Shown here: in pieces, positions 1 to 9,330 of the stretch
Layout: every line of letters begins with the position of its first letter
Position numbering within the stretch: the first letter of the stretch is position 1
Origin: Leptothermofonsia sichuanensis E412
GTDB lineage: Bacteria > Cyanobacteriota > Cyanobacteriia > Leptolyngbyales > Leptolyngbyaceae
NCBI RefSeq assembly: GCF_019891175.1
Contig: NZ_CP072600.1
Span: forward strand, 1,612,001 to 1,676,000
Reading direction: 5' to 3'
Length of the DNA stretch: 64,000 bases
The notes under the pieces: model-generated
Told to the model about the DNA's origin: nothing
Seen by the model: the letters and a program-made list of their open reading frames with translations, nothing else
Database searches by the model: none
Position numbers and translations under genes: made by a program

Positions 1-255
1 TGTAACACCGGCTTAGTCAACCGCATCAGATCCAGTCAACTCTGTACGGAGAGAGTCCTGGAGGTCAGCATTCCCCTCCAGGGAGGAATTAGTGGTGCTC
101 CTATCCTGAACCAATTTGGAGAGGTGATCGGACTTTTAACTTTCTGGACGGAGCGCAAACAAGCTCTCAACAGTGGGCAGATTCGCAGTGAGCGCTCTTT
201 CTATGCTGTTCCGGTTGAGTTGCTACACCGCCTGCGAGCAAAAATTCAGGGTTAA
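1..255 (+). CDS. Trypsin-like serine protease, C-terminal part
   Basis: The reading frame enters from the left edge and ends at TAA 253-255, leaving the last 84 residues. They contain GGISGAPILNQFGEVIGLL, which matches the catalytic-serine block (GxSGxPhhN..G.VIG) of chymotrypsin-fold peptidases of the HtrA/trypsin_2 type. The serine is about 31 residues in. The His and Asp of the triad would lie upstream, outside the window. No PDZ domain follows the protease fold, so this is probably a single-domain protease rather than a classical DegP. Substrate and location cannot be judged from this piece. Confidence 0.7.
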   Translation, partial: CNTGLVNRIRSSQLCTERVLEVSIPLQGGISGAPILNQFGEVIGLLTFWTERKQALNSGQIRSERSFYAVPVELLHRLRAKIQG

Positions 256-426
256 TAACGTGATGGGCAACCCGGAAACCAGGATCCCCGACATCTCGTT
301 GATCTGAGTGTACCTGGCTAAAGTAAATGCGTGAGGATGCTAAAGCACCCATGGGAATTCTGTCAGAGTTTACTTGAGAGCGAAGCAGATTCGGTTTTAT
401 AGTCGCGGCGAAGGGTTCATAAATCT

Positions 427-1755
427 CTATGTCTCTTCCGGGTCGTCTGAATTCAGTTTTGGCATCAGGGCAACTCGAACCCGCTGTCCGTCTTCCAGGA
501 CAGTCAGCAAGACGTGATTAACCTGGAGGGTGTCTCCCGGTTCAGGCGTTCGTTGCAATTCTTCCAGGAACAGCCCGGCCAGGGTTGCGGCTTCTTCACG
601 GGGTAATTCAATATCCAGTTCATTATTCACAGTTGCAATGCTGGCGCGAATCTTAAAGATGCCCTCGTGGGCACCAATCTGGCGGAACTCCGATTCTTCT
701 TCGGCATCGTATTCATCTCGAATCTCACCCACAATTTCTTCCAACACATCTTCCAGAGTGACCAGTCCTGCGGTTCCACCAAACTCATCCCGGACTATAA
801 CCAGGTGCAGGCGGTTCTTCTTCATCTCTGCCAGAATTTCGTTGGCAGGTTTGTTCTCAGAGATGAAATGAACCGGGCGCAGTAACTCACGGATACTGGG
901 TGGTTTCTCCTGTGTGATGGGGAATGGACGGATCAGATCTTTAACATGCAAGATGCCTACAATGTTATCCAGATCAGGATCGCAAACAGGCAGACGGGTG
1001 TGGGCATTGTTGGCAACCACTTGATAGGCTTCTTCCAGGGATGTATCAATTTTGAGGTACTGAATTTGCACACGAGGGACCATAATTGCCCGGGCAGTGA
1101 CATGACTGAGTTCAACGGCTCCATAGATGATGCGACGTTCCTGTTCCCCCACGGAACCACCCGCTCGTCCGGCATCCACCATTGCCTTGATTTCTTCTGA
1201 ACTAATCCCTTCTTCCGCTTGATCGATGGGATTGCCCGTCAGTACTAGGATGAAGTTGGTAGATGCACTGACCAGTCTGACCACTGGATCGAGTACCTTT
1301 TCTAGAAAGCGGATGGGACGGATGCAGAACAGGGCAAACTCTTCGGCATAATGGATTGCCAGGCGTTTGGGAACCAGTTCTCCCAGAATCAGGCTGAGCA
1401 AAGCAATTGTTACAGTGACACTGATCAGAGCAACCTGACTGGCAATTTGGGGACTCAACAGTGGCACCAACCGACTCGACAGCGGACCTGCCAGATTGTC
1501 CGCTGCAAATGCCCCGTTCAGAAAGCCTGTCAGGGTAATAACAAGTTGAATAGTTGCCAGGAAGCGTGTGCTGTCTTCAGTGGTTTTTATTACCAGCCGA
1601 GCCTGGCGATCGCCGTCGTCTGCCAGCATTTTCATCCGCACGTCACTGACAGAAACCAGCGCAATTTCAGCAGCAGCAAAAAAAGCATTCACTGCGATCA
1701 GAATCAGGTTAATGAGAAATAAAAAAAGGACGTTAGAGGGTTCTGGGGTATTCAT
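427..1755 (-). CDS. CNNM/CorC-type membrane protein (DUF21, CBS pair, CorC_HlyC)
   Basis: A 442-residue hemolysin-C/CNNM family protein, a family linked to divalent cation (Mg2+/Co2+) efflux or homeostasis in the inner membrane. The order is: DUF21 with about four hydrophobic segments (residues ~8-170), a CBS-domain pair (~190-320, beginning near RAIMVPRVQI and including VGILHVKDLI), then an acidic linker and a C-terminal CorC_HlyC domain. I start at the ATG at 1755 (MNTPEPSN), which directly precedes the first membrane segment. The frame stays open to 1812, but those 19 residues look non-native. An AGGAG lies about 16 nt upstream, further than usual. It is divergent from the ABC permease pair. 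The older name hemolysin is historical and should not be read as toxicity. Confidence 0.85.
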   Translation of the reverse strand: MNTPEPSNVLFLFLINLILIAVNAFFAAAEIALVSVSDVRMKMLADDGDRQARLVIKTTEDSTRFLATIQLVITLTGFLNGAFAADNLAGPLSSRLVPLLSPQIASQVALISVTVTIALLSLILGELVPKRLAIHYAEEFALFCIRPIRFLEKVLDPVVRLVSASTNFILVLTGNPIDQAEEGISSEEIKAMVDAGRAGGSVGEQERRIIYGAVELSHVTARAIMVPRVQIQYLKIDTSLEEAYQVVANNAHTRLPVCDPDLDNIVGILHVKDLIRPFPITQEKPPSIRELLRPVHFISENKPANEILAEMKKNRLHLVIVRDEFGGTAGLVTLEDVLEEIVGEIRDEYDAEEESEFRQIGAHEGIFKIRASIATVNNELDIELPREEAATLAGLFLEELQRTPEPGDTLQVNHVLLTVLEDGQRVRVALMPKLNSDDPEET

Positions 1756-1940
1756 TATGGGTGTTCTGATAGCTCCTAGCTCACAGGATGTGTCAGGCGA
1801 TCGCCGTAACACATCGCAGGTATTTTATTTTTGTGCAGATTCCTGACCGCTATAGCAACTCATTCTGGTATCCAATATGCAGAAAGTGTATCAGGGTCAG
1901 GATAGGATGCCTGGGAGTGGAATTTGTAACCTGACAGATT

Positions 1941-2975
1941 GTGCCCCTGCAACTGAACCGATTGCTTCCTCTAGTGTCGCCATTGCTGGCGATCGCGGCT
2001 GCCCTTCTCGTGGGCGCAGGCTTGATTCTCCTGGCAGGCGTCAGCCCACTTGGGGCGTATTCGGCTCTATTCAGTGAAGCTCTGACTAACTATTTTGGTT
2101 TTGGCAATACCCTGACCAAAATGGCACCATTGCTGCTCACCAGTTTAGGGGTGTTGCTTGCCCTGAAAGCCGGTCAGTTCAATATTGGTGGCGAAGGGCA
2201 AATTTATATGGGAGGGGTGGGCAGTGCCCTGGTGGGACTCTATGTTCAGGGATTGCCTGCTCTGGTTCACGTCCCCCTGGCATTGCTGGGTGGCTTCTTG
2301 TTCGGTGCTATATGGGGAATGGTGCCGGGATATCTGAAGGCCTATCGGGGGGTCAATGAGGTGATTACCACTCTGTTACTGAACTATATTGCCCAAAATT
2401 TAGTGAGCTACGCGGTAAGCCACCCCATGAAGGAACCAGGTGCTCCCACTCCTTTCAGTCCTATGATTGCTCCATCTGCCCGATTACCCGTGATCTTGCC
2501 TCAGACTCAGGTTCATGCTGGGATTGTACTGGGGTTGGCGGCAACGGTTATTCTGTGGATTGTGTTTGCCCGATCGCCCGTTGGCTATCAGATTGAAACC
2601 GTAGGACAAAACCCCACTGCTGCCCGCTATGCTGGAATTTCTGTCGAGCGCACCATCCTGCTGGTGATGGCACTGGCGGGGGGACTGGCAGGACTGGCAG
2701 GTGCCGGGGAGGTGATGGGATTGAAATATCGTCTGTTTGAGAACTTCTCTCCGGGCTACGGGTTTGATGCCATCGCGATCGCTTTTCTGAGTCGGGGGAA
2801 TCTGGCAGGGATTGCATTGATTTCCCTCTTTTTTGGGGCACTGCGCAGTGGCGCAAACGTCATGCAGCGCAGCGCAGGCGTCCCCGTGACCGTGGTTTAC
2901 GCTATTCAGGGATTGACCGTATTGTTTATCGCCATCGGTCTGGTGCTGGAAAGACGAGTTGGGGAGAAGGGATAG
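1941..2975 (+). CDS. ABC transporter permease, BmpA/nucleoside (YufP) type
   Basis: An inner-membrane permease of 344 residues with about nine hydrophobic segments, of the COG4603 family that pairs with a second permease to import nucleosides or related sugars. Family signatures include LALKAGQFNIGGEGQIYMGG (~75-95) and RGVNEVITTLLLNYIAQNL (~135-153). The start is a GTG at 1941, immediately before the first membrane segment. It is followed after 45 nt by the partner permease, so the two are probably co-transcribed. No ATP-binding subunit or BmpA-like binding protein is in view, so these must be encoded elsewhere. The substrate is inferred from the family only. Confidence 0.85.
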   Translation: MPLQLNRLLPLVSPLLAIAAALLVGAGLILLAGVSPLGAYSALFSEALTNYFGFGNTLTKMAPLLLTSLGVLLALKAGQFNIGGEGQIYMGGVGSALVGLYVQGLPALVHVPLALLGGFLFGAIWGMVPGYLKAYRGVNEVITTLLLNYIAQNLVSYAVSHPMKEPGAPTPFSPMIAPSARLPVILPQTQVHAGIVLGLAATVILWIVFARSPVGYQIETVGQNPTAARYAGISVERTILLVMALAGGLAGLAGAGEVMGLKYRLFENFSPGYGFDAIAIAFLSRGNLAGIALISLFFGALRSGANVMQRSAGVPVTVVYAIQGLTVLFIAIGLVLERRVGEKG

Positions 2976-3020
2976 AGGGCTGCATAATCTAACCACCAAC
3001 CACTAATCCTTCCCTTACCC

Positions 3021-3965
3021 ATGAATATCACAACGTTCCTGACAGATTACCTTTCGGCGAGTTTGAGACTCTCAATTCCATTGGCGTTTGCGGCATTGGG
3101 TGGGCTGTGGTCTGAGCGATCGGGGGTGTTGAATATTGGGTTAGAAGGCATGTTGTTAACAGGAGCGTTTGTGAGTGCTGCCGCCACCTTTTATGCCGGT
3201 GGCAATGTCTGGGTCGGTGTTCTGTTAGCTCTGGTAGCGGGTGCGCTGGCAGGGCTGCTGCACGCCTTCCTGTGTGTCACTCTGCGCGTGGATCAACTGG
3301 TTTCGGGACTGGCGATTAATCTATCAGTCGCTGGTTTGACGGCTTTTATGTCCCGTTTAGTATTTACCAGCGATACAACCCAGAAACTTTCGGGCATCAG
3401 GGCAATTGCGATTCCTGGCTTCAGCCAGATCCCAATCCTGGGTCCGCTTTTGTTTGAACAAGACCTGCTGGTTTATCTCCTGTTACTGCTGGTGCCAGTG
3501 AGTTCCTATATCCTGTTCCAGACGAGCCTGGGGCTGACGGTGCGGGCAGTTGGGGAATATCCGCGAGCCGCTGATACGGCTGGAATTCGAGTTTTTCGAG
3601 TCCGCTATGCTTGCGCAATCATCAGTGGAATGTTGGCGGCACTGGGCGGAGCATACCTGGTGCTGGCCCATGTGCGGTTCTTTACTGAAGATATCAGTGC
3701 TGGCAAGGGATTTATTGCCCTGGCAGCCCTGATCTTTGGACGCTGGCATCCGGTCAGCACAGTGCTGGCATGTCTGTTGTTTGGAGCATCCGAAGCCTTA
3801 CAGCTCCGGATTCAGGCCTTTGGCTTAAACATCCCCTACCAGTTTCTGGTGATGCTGCCCTACGCGATCGCCCTTCTGGCCATGGTAGGACTGGCGGGAA
3901 AGTCAGCCCCACCCGCTGCCCTGGGTGTTCCTTACCAGCAAGAAAGTCAGAGCGATGGACTTTAG
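3021..3965 (+). CDS. ABC transporter permease, YufQ type (partner of 1941-2975)
   Basis: The second permease of the nucleoside-type importer, 314 residues and about eight to nine membrane segments, COG1079-like. It carries SGVLNIGLEGMLLTGAF (~35-51), the counterpart of the FNIGGEGQIYMGG motif in the first permease, and DQLVSGLAINL (~93-103). It begins with ATG at 3021 and lies 45 nt after the first permease on the same strand. A perfect 10-bp hairpin 42 nt after the stop may end the transcript. A heterodimeric permease pair without adjacent ATPase is common in cyanobacteria, where ABC operons are often dispersed. Confidence 0.85.
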   Translation: MNITTFLTDYLSASLRLSIPLAFAALGGLWSERSGVLNIGLEGMLLTGAFVSAAATFYAGGNVWVGVLLALVAGALAGLLHAFLCVTLRVDQLVSGLAINLSVAGLTAFMSRLVFTSDTTQKLSGIRAIAIPGFSQIPILGPLLFEQDLLVYLLLLLVPVSSYILFQTSLGLTVRAVGEYPRAADTAGIRVFRVRYACAIISGMLAALGGAYLVLAHVRFFTEDISAGKGFIALAALIFGRWHPVSTVLACLLFGASEALQLRIQAFGLNIPYQFLVMLPYAIALLAMVGLAGKSAPPAALGVPYQQESQSDGL

Positions 3966-4006
3966 TCTGAAATAAGTCTGAAATAATGCATCAGAAGGAT
4001 AGCCCT

Positions 4007-4031
4007 GGTGTCCAGGATTTGCCTGGACACC
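4007..4031 (+). terminator. Hairpin after the permease pair
   Basis: GGTGTCCAGG (4007-4016) pairs perfectly with CCTGGACACC (4022-4031) around a 5-nt loop, 42 nt downstream of the second permease stop. No T-run follows, so it is either a poor intrinsic terminator or a 3' stabilising stem. Confidence 0.45.
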
Positions 4032-4036
4032 GTTCT

Positions 4037-4107
4037 AAAAGCCTATCCAAAAATTGCCTCAGTCTGGATTTGAGCGTTGTCCATTGGGGTTTTTCGGATA
4101 GACTTTA
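4037..4107. repeat. ~70-bp hairpin repeat, family A, copy 1
   Basis: Begins AAAAGCCTATCC and ends TTTCGGATAGACTTT, so the ends are inverted repeats. The interior contains CTCAGTCTGGATTTGAGC. Three further copies lie at 9331-9398, 46625-46694 and 63087-63162. It could fold into a long stem in RNA. Such elements resemble REP/MITE-like repeats spread without their own transposase. Confidence 0.75.
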
Positions 4108-4184
4108 ATGCGGTTCTGCTGCTTATACGGAGGCGGATCCTCCAGAACGCATTCCCACGCAGAGCATGGGAACGAGAACGATGA

Positions 4185-4475
4185 TTTAGTGAAAAGATCG
4201 CTGCCAAAATCACCCAGATAGAGGAAGAAGTTCAGGCCTTTGTAAGAGTGAATAGATTATTCAGTATTCAAATAGGGCAGTTCTGAATCCGTTGCCAGAG
4301 TGAGGAGCTTTGTGGGAAAGAATTCCACAGGGATCCGTTCTCAATCGGGACAGAACAGTACATTGTGGTTCCTGCTCGACGGGCTTATGGTTCAAATTCA
4401 TTGACGCCTTCATCTTTAATTGAGCTTTATGGCCCTAGATTGAGCATTGTGATCAAGCCCCAACCAGACCTTTAA
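4185..4475 (+). pseudogene. Possible decayed ORF, unrecognised
   Basis: One reading frame runs from 4185 to TAA 4473-4475 with a single internal TGA at 4284-4286. The first part reads as a charged helical stretch (EKIAAKITQIEEEVQAF) and the second as EQYIVVPARRAYGSNS and so on. I do not recognise a family. Keeping the same frame on both sides of one stop suggests a dead gene remnant, but chance is not excluded. The rest of 4107-4983 holds only a dispersed repeat and no other convincing coding sequence. Confidence 0.22.
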
Positions 4476-4644
4476 TTTCTATTGCTGTCTCCAATCAATT
4501 GCGAGAAAGAAAGCTTTTATGAAACAGGATTTCTCTGGTAACCCATTTCATAATCCAGCCCAAATAGGACGACTATAGAAACTCATCCATTTACTTGAGG
4601 CTGTTGACTGGAGTCAGACGTTATACTCAGTTTCCATTCTTAGG

Positions 4645-4760
4645 AGTGAGAATTTTATAACCTGAAACTTCATCACAGAGACAACAGAGGGCACAGAGGA
4701 ACTGCTCGCCTCTGTGGTCAAGCCCAGAGTTTTTCGGTTTATTTAACTCGCGACCCTTAG
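4645..4760. repeat. CACAGAG palindromic repeat, family D, copy
   Basis: GAATTTTATAACCTGAAACTTCATCACAG (in part), then CAGAGGGCACAGAGGA, then CCTCTGTGGT, forms an imperfect palindrome. Related copies are at 9074-9131, 19661-19791 and 54150-54275, with weaker ones near 15264-15350, 23357-23445 and 52094-52165. All sit in intergenic DNA. Confidence 0.6.
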
Positions 4761-4983
4761 AGAACCTTAATATGACTTTAACCAAAAGTAATGTCCATTT
4801 TTTCAGGAAAGTCAGATTTGTTCGGTGTATTGGTGTTTAAGTTGGTTTCGTAACTTCAGGGGTTTCAATGGATGTAGATGTCTTGAAACGCCTAAATTCC
4901 ATTCAAATCTCTTTCAAAAAAAAATTAAGTTTTTGCTATATATTGAGAGCGAACTTGGTCTGGTGGTTTGGAGGAGTGAATTG

Positions 4984-5802
4984 ATGCAATTGCACAAAAA
5001 TGCCTTAGAGGTTTTACAAGAAACCAGTCGAACGTTTTATATTCCTATCAGCCGTCTCCCGACAGGGTTGCAGGAGGCGGTTGCTTCTGCCTATCTCTGT
5101 ATGCGTGCCATTGATGAAATTGAAGATCATCCCGATCTGGATAATCCCCTCAAGGCAAAGCTTTTACAAACCATTAGCCTGACGTTACAGGCAGCCAGTG
5201 ACGGCATTGATGTAGATGATCTGGCAGTGGAGTTGAGCCAGTACACCAGCCTGCTGCCAGAGGTGAGTATTCGCATTGGGGAGTGGGCAATGCTTTCCCC
5301 CAGCACGATCGCTCCCCGGATCTGGGATGCGACGGCGGCTATGTCGGATCGGATGGCCTATTGGGCGTTGAATAACTGGAAGATTCAATCCCAGGCAGAC
5401 CTGGATCGCTACACCATGAGTGTTGCCGGTGCTGTTGGGCTACTTCTGTCAGATTTATGGGCCTGGTATGATGGGACGCAAACCAACCGAACTCATGCGA
5501 TCGGCTTTGGCCGGGGTTTGCAGGCAGTGAATATTCTGCGTAACCACCTGGAAGACAGAAATCGGGGCGTGGACTTTTATCCTGATGGCTGGACCAATGA
5601 CCGGATGCAGTCCTATGCTCGCCGGAACCTGGCAATGGCAGATGCCTATACCCGTTCCCTGCCGCTGGGTCCCGCCCTGGATTTTTGCCAGATTCCTCTG
5701 GCACTGGCACACGCGACCCTGGATGCCCTGGCTCAGGGCGAGGAAAAACTGAGCCGGACTAAGGTCCTGGCGCTGGTCGAGCAGTTGACGGGCAGTCAGT
5801 GA
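4984..5802 (+). CDS. Squalene/phytoene synthase family protein
   Basis: A 272-residue all-helical prenyl-condensing enzyme of the trans-isoprenyl diphosphate synthase (head-to-head) family. The first aspartate motif is present in AYLCMRAIDEIEDHPDL (~35-51). The second region, GLQAVNILRNHLEDRNRG (~178-195), corresponds to the family's LQ..NI.RD..ED motif but has Asn where the first Asp is expected. I start at ATG 4984 because GGAGG at 4970-4974 sits 9 nt upstream and the longer frame (from 4825) adds unlike sequence. The pattern NILR..LED.N.G..FYP is closer to squalene synthase than to phytoene synthase CrtB, so a role in squalene/hopanoid rather than carotenoid synthesis is my inference. No terpenoid genes are adjacent. 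Confidence 0.75.
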   Translation: MQLHKNALEVLQETSRTFYIPISRLPTGLQEAVASAYLCMRAIDEIEDHPDLDNPLKAKLLQTISLTLQAASDGIDVDDLAVELSQYTSLLPEVSIRIGEWAMLSPSTIAPRIWDATAAMSDRMAYWALNNWKIQSQADLDRYTMSVAGAVGLLLSDLWAWYDGTQTNRTHAIGFGRGLQAVNILRNHLEDRNRGVDFYPDGWTNDRMQSYARRNLAMADAYTRSLPLGPALDFCQIPLALAHATLDALAQGEEKLSRTKVLALVEQLTGSQ

Positions 5803-5877
5803 GCTGCTTTGCCCGTGAGTTGCTTCAAGACGCTGGCCCCCCTGGGGCGATCGCCCCAGGAGGTTAAACCTATCTGT

Positions 5878-8655
5878 TTAGATATCAAAAATTGGTTCCC
5901 AGCCCAGAGCTTCGGCTGGCAGGAACTCAGCACTGACCAGGCTGGTACCTGCCAGTCGCCAGATTGCGTTGTCTCCTGAAATATAGTTACGCCAGAAGAC
6001 TTCCAACTGACCATTTCCTTCCAGATCAATAATGTTTTCGGCTTTCCATCCCAGAACAGTCGGCAATTCGATGGCAGACTGGAACGTCAACCCATTCATT
6101 TGCCAGATGCCGGTCTGGCCACTAACCGTGTTGTACCAGAAGAAGTCGAGGTCACCATCGCCATCCAGATCCGCAATGTCGCCGATCACCCAATCGGGAG
6201 AAATCGTGGTCAGCATCGCAATACTGGCGAGGGACGTATTATCCAGAATCCAGGCTCCAGTTTCACCAGACACCCAGTTGCGCCAGAGAATATCAAGCAC
6301 ATTGTCGCCATTTAAGTCACCCACGGCAGCCACATGCCAGTCCAGATTTGCAGTCGGCAACTCCACAAGGCTACTGAATGTGGCACCCTGCATCACCCAG
6401 ATTCCAGTTTGCCCGGTTACCGTATTGCGCCAGAGAATATCTACCTGGTTGTCCCCGGTAAAGTCAGCAATTTTTTCAACTCTCCAGGCATTGGTCACCG
6501 AGGGCAGCAGTGCAATGGAACCAATGGAAGTGCCATTCATGAGCCAGATGCCAGTTTGCTCGGTCACCAGGTTATGCCATACCAGGTCATCAATGCCATC
6601 ATCGTTAAAGTCACCCCATCCTTCCAGTCTCCAGGTTGAGTCTGCACCTGGCAGGTTATCGATCTGAGCCACAGCCGAGCCATTCATCAGCCAGATCTTG
6701 TTCTCACCCGTGATTGGATTACGCCAGAGAACATCTGCATTGCCATCCAGGTCGAAGTCGGGGCCGTTGCCGTCATCATCCCCGATGCTCCCGATCGCAG
6801 TTCCGTTGGCGATCGCAGCCCCCGTCGGATTGGAGAGGTTGACAGTAAACCGCTCAGTCCCTTCAAGTTTGCTATCACCAACGACTATCACCGTAATCGT
6901 TTGAGAGGTGACCCCAGGAGCAAATGTCAGCGTTCCGCTTGTAGCGATGTAGTCATTGTCAGCAACGGTGGCTGTTCCATCGGCAGTTGAGTAATTGACT
7001 GTGACCGGCTGACCCAGCGCTTCCGATAGCGTGACGGTGAAGGTAAATTCCTTATTGGCGCGAGTTCCTTCACTGCGCTGGACATTGGCAATGCTAAGGG
7101 TGGCTGGTGGGGGGGTGGTCGCTCCACTCAGATCAATCGTCACCAGCCCTGTAATTTGCAGAGGCGGGTCGAAGGGGAAACCACCATACTCGATCAGGTA
7201 TCCCAGGGGGGCATAGTCACCGCCTGGACCAGTATTGGAAAGATCGTTCCACCGACCTTGATTTTCAGGACCCAGCGCGGGATTACCAATCACGTGAGCA
7301 TAGTTTTCATTACCGCCAAAATTATTCGGTTCTCCAACTGCCCAGTTATTGTACTGGCCACAAACCACAGAACCACCAGTTCCCCCCTGCCAGAACTGAA
7401 GTCCTGCCTCTGGACCCGTTACCCAGCGCCAGGCTCCTTCCTCGGCAGCGTCACTGGCTCCAATCCAGCCGTTCCCCTGGACTTTCGTTTCAATGAATGC
7501 CTGCTCAGAAGCACTGGTAATCGTCGCCAGATATCCATGTAACCCAAAGTAAAGGGTAGTATCTGCAATATTGAAGGCATCCGTCCAGGTGATGTTTGGC
7601 GCGGAGACGAAGTTATAGAAGTGGCCGTTTTCCGGGTTGTACAGAGCCGATCCCAGATTGTACTGGACGCTCCGAGAGGCAGGGGATGGCGTACCACTGA
7701 GGTTGGTATAGGTCACCTGACGCAGAGCAGCCTGATAAACATCAACCCCTGCCACACCGGAAAATGTCAGCACCCCTGAATTGATGTCATAGTTCCAGTT
7801 CAGTCCATTGACGGTGCCACTAGTGCCAGCCTGTCCCTGGATGCCCAGCCGATCCTGACTGGGGTTGAAGTTGGTTGTAATGTTGATTGAGGCTCCATCC
7901 AGGGTGGCGGTGGGGTCATCGGGATCAACAACTGTCAGATTGGGTGCCAGCAGGACAGAGGAACCAATGAACTGGTAGTTGACGGTGCCAGTTACTTCGT
8001 CCAGCACGGGCACGAGAATGTACGCATAGTTGGCTAAAACCTCTGACTGGAATGCCAGAGAACTTTCAATGCTGCCAGTGCTGACTTCCAGAATCCAGTT
8101 ACCACCCAGACTGGCACTGCCGGTCAGGTCATTGGAGGCTGCCACATCGGCTCCGGTCAACTGGCTAAGGATGTGGACGAAGGCAGTTCCCAGGTCTCCC
8201 TGAGCAACGTTGCAGCCATACAACAAAATATCGGCGTTGGGAGCCAGGGCACTGCTCCAGGATTGGATCTGGCTGGCATAATCCTGCAAGTTGTAGAGGT
8301 TGAGTGAGTTGTCGCCAAATCGAAGACCACCAACTTCACCGTGAGAAACAATGTGAAGACTGGAAACTTGCTGTCGTCCCATCAGAACAGCCGTAATTTG
8401 GCTGACGGCATCCTGAGCGGAGTCGAGGATGTAGACTTCAGTGCCCGCAGTCACACCGTCAACCAGGCTCTGATAGTCGTCCAGGTCTGAATCGATGAAG
8501 AGCAGGGAAGAGGACTGGAAAGGACGAGGGATGGGCCGATTGGATGTGAGAGAATTGCTTTCCACCAGCAACGAGCTTGCACCGAGTAGAGACGATTCAG
8601 GAACGCTGGAGGTTGGTTGAAAGGTAGATGAAAGAGACGATAGAAAAGAACCCAT
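5878..8655 (-). CDS. Mosaic surface protein: DUF4347, C-type lectin, Calx-beta, FG-GAP/VCBS repeats
   Basis: A 925-residue exported-type protein. The DUF4347 domain (~40-205) has a caspase/CHAT-like dyad: HIVSHG (His105) and LLYGCNV (Cys148). A bacterial-Ig/cadherin-like stretch (~225-335) follows, then a C-type-lectin fold (~338-495, with WIGASD, WRWVTG, NNWAVGEPNN, ENYA and RWNDLS), then a Calx-beta domain (~515-630). Last come about six FG-GAP/VCBS-like units (~635-925), each with DFNDDGIDDLVWHN-type calcium loops and TG.W.MNG. I start at ATG 8655. The longer frame starts at TTG 8685. No clear Sec signal peptide is seen, as is usual for DUF4347 proteins, which may leave by type I secretion. 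It is probably a calcium-binding adhesin or sensor, possibly self-processing through the dyad. Confidence 0.75.
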   Translation of the reverse strand: MGSFLSSLSSTFQPTSSVPESSLLGASSLLVESNSLTSNRPIPRPFQSSSLLFIDSDLDDYQSLVDGVTAGTEVYILDSAQDAVSQITAVLMGRQQVSSLHIVSHGEVGGLRFGDNSLNLYNLQDYASQIQSWSSALAPNADILLYGCNVAQGDLGTAFVHILSQLTGADVAASNDLTGSASLGGNWILEVSTGSIESSLAFQSEVLANYAYILVPVLDEVTGTVNYQFIGSSVLLAPNLTVVDPDDPTATLDGASINITTNFNPSQDRLGIQGQAGTSGTVNGLNWNYDINSGVLTFSGVAGVDVYQAALRQVTYTNLSGTPSPASRSVQYNLGSALYNPENGHFYNFVSAPNITWTDAFNIADTTLYFGLHGYLATITSASEQAFIETKVQGNGWIGASDAAEEGAWRWVTGPEAGLQFWQGGTGGSVVCGQYNNWAVGEPNNFGGNENYAHVIGNPALGPENQGRWNDLSNTGPGGDYAPLGYLIEYGGFPFDPPLQITGLVTIDLSGATTPPPATLSIANVQRSEGTRANKEFTFTVTLSEALGQPVTVNYSTADGTATVADNDYIATSGTLTFAPGVTSQTITVIVVGDSKLEGTERFTVNLSNPTGAAIANGTAIGSIGDDDGNGPDFDLDGNADVLWRNPITGENKIWLMNGSAVAQIDNLPGADSTWRLEGWGDFNDDGIDDLVWHNLVTEQTGIWLMNGTSIGSIALLPSVTNAWRVEKIADFTGDNQVDILWRNTVTGQTGIWVMQGATFSSLVELPTANLDWHVAAVGDLNGDNVLDILWRNWVSGETGAWILDNTSLASIAMLTTISPDWVIGDIADLDGDGDLDFFWYNTVSGQTGIWQMNGLTFQSAIELPTVLGWKAENIIDLEGNGQLEVFWRNYISGDNAIWRLAGTSLVSAEFLPAEALGWEPIFDI

Positions 8656-9073
8656 GATTACACCGTTGGAGGACGTGAAAACCAAAAAAACAAAAACGTT
8701 TCACCCAAACCTGAATTTGAGATCAACGTCCAGCTCAAGTTGCATGAGTGGGCAGATGCGAGATATCCCTGATCAAGCCAATTCAAATTGTTCTACGCAT
8801 AATCAACATGTACATAGTACATCAGCCATGCTTATCAGAGGATGGTTTTATCCATCAAACAGGGAATTTAACAGAGCTGACTATAGAAGCCTATATTAGG
8901 CAAGGTTTCTATGCGATCGCCGCCCTGGTGCAGGTAAATTTTCTCTATTGATGTACTTGTTAAATAATTGACAAAGCTGGTAGTCTCCCCCTTGACAACC
9001 AGGGGATGAACCACAAATTTTTCCTAATGGCATCCGTACTTTCTCAGATCTTGTCAAATTTTTCTCAGGGATG

Positions 9074-9131
9074 AGAGAGAATTTTATAACTTGAAACTTC
9101 ACCACAGAGGCACGGAGAACACAGAGCAATT
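9074..9131. repeat. CACAGAG repeat, family D, partial copy
   Basis: GAATTTTATAACTTGAAAC followed by CACCACAGAGGCACGGAG, very close to the copy at 19661. Only the left half of the palindrome is present. Confidence 0.6.
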
Positions 9132-9330
9132 CAATAGTCCCATCCAAATGAACTCTTTACTACAGACAAGAAATAAAAAATCTGCCATTCTAACCAGAGC
9201 GTTTCAGGTAGAGGATTCTGGTGAAGGATTCTGGTAGCTTTCCTGGGTCAGGCTGGTGACTAGTCCCCTTCGTTTCGAGGGCGCTGGTCATCCTGGTTGC
9301 GATTGCCGCTAAAGCTGGCAGTCTGTTTTG

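Noticed and set aside
8896-9147. An 83-residue minus-strand frame
   Set aside because: It runs through a family-D repeat (CACAGAGGCACGGAG) and has no ribosome site or family resemblance.
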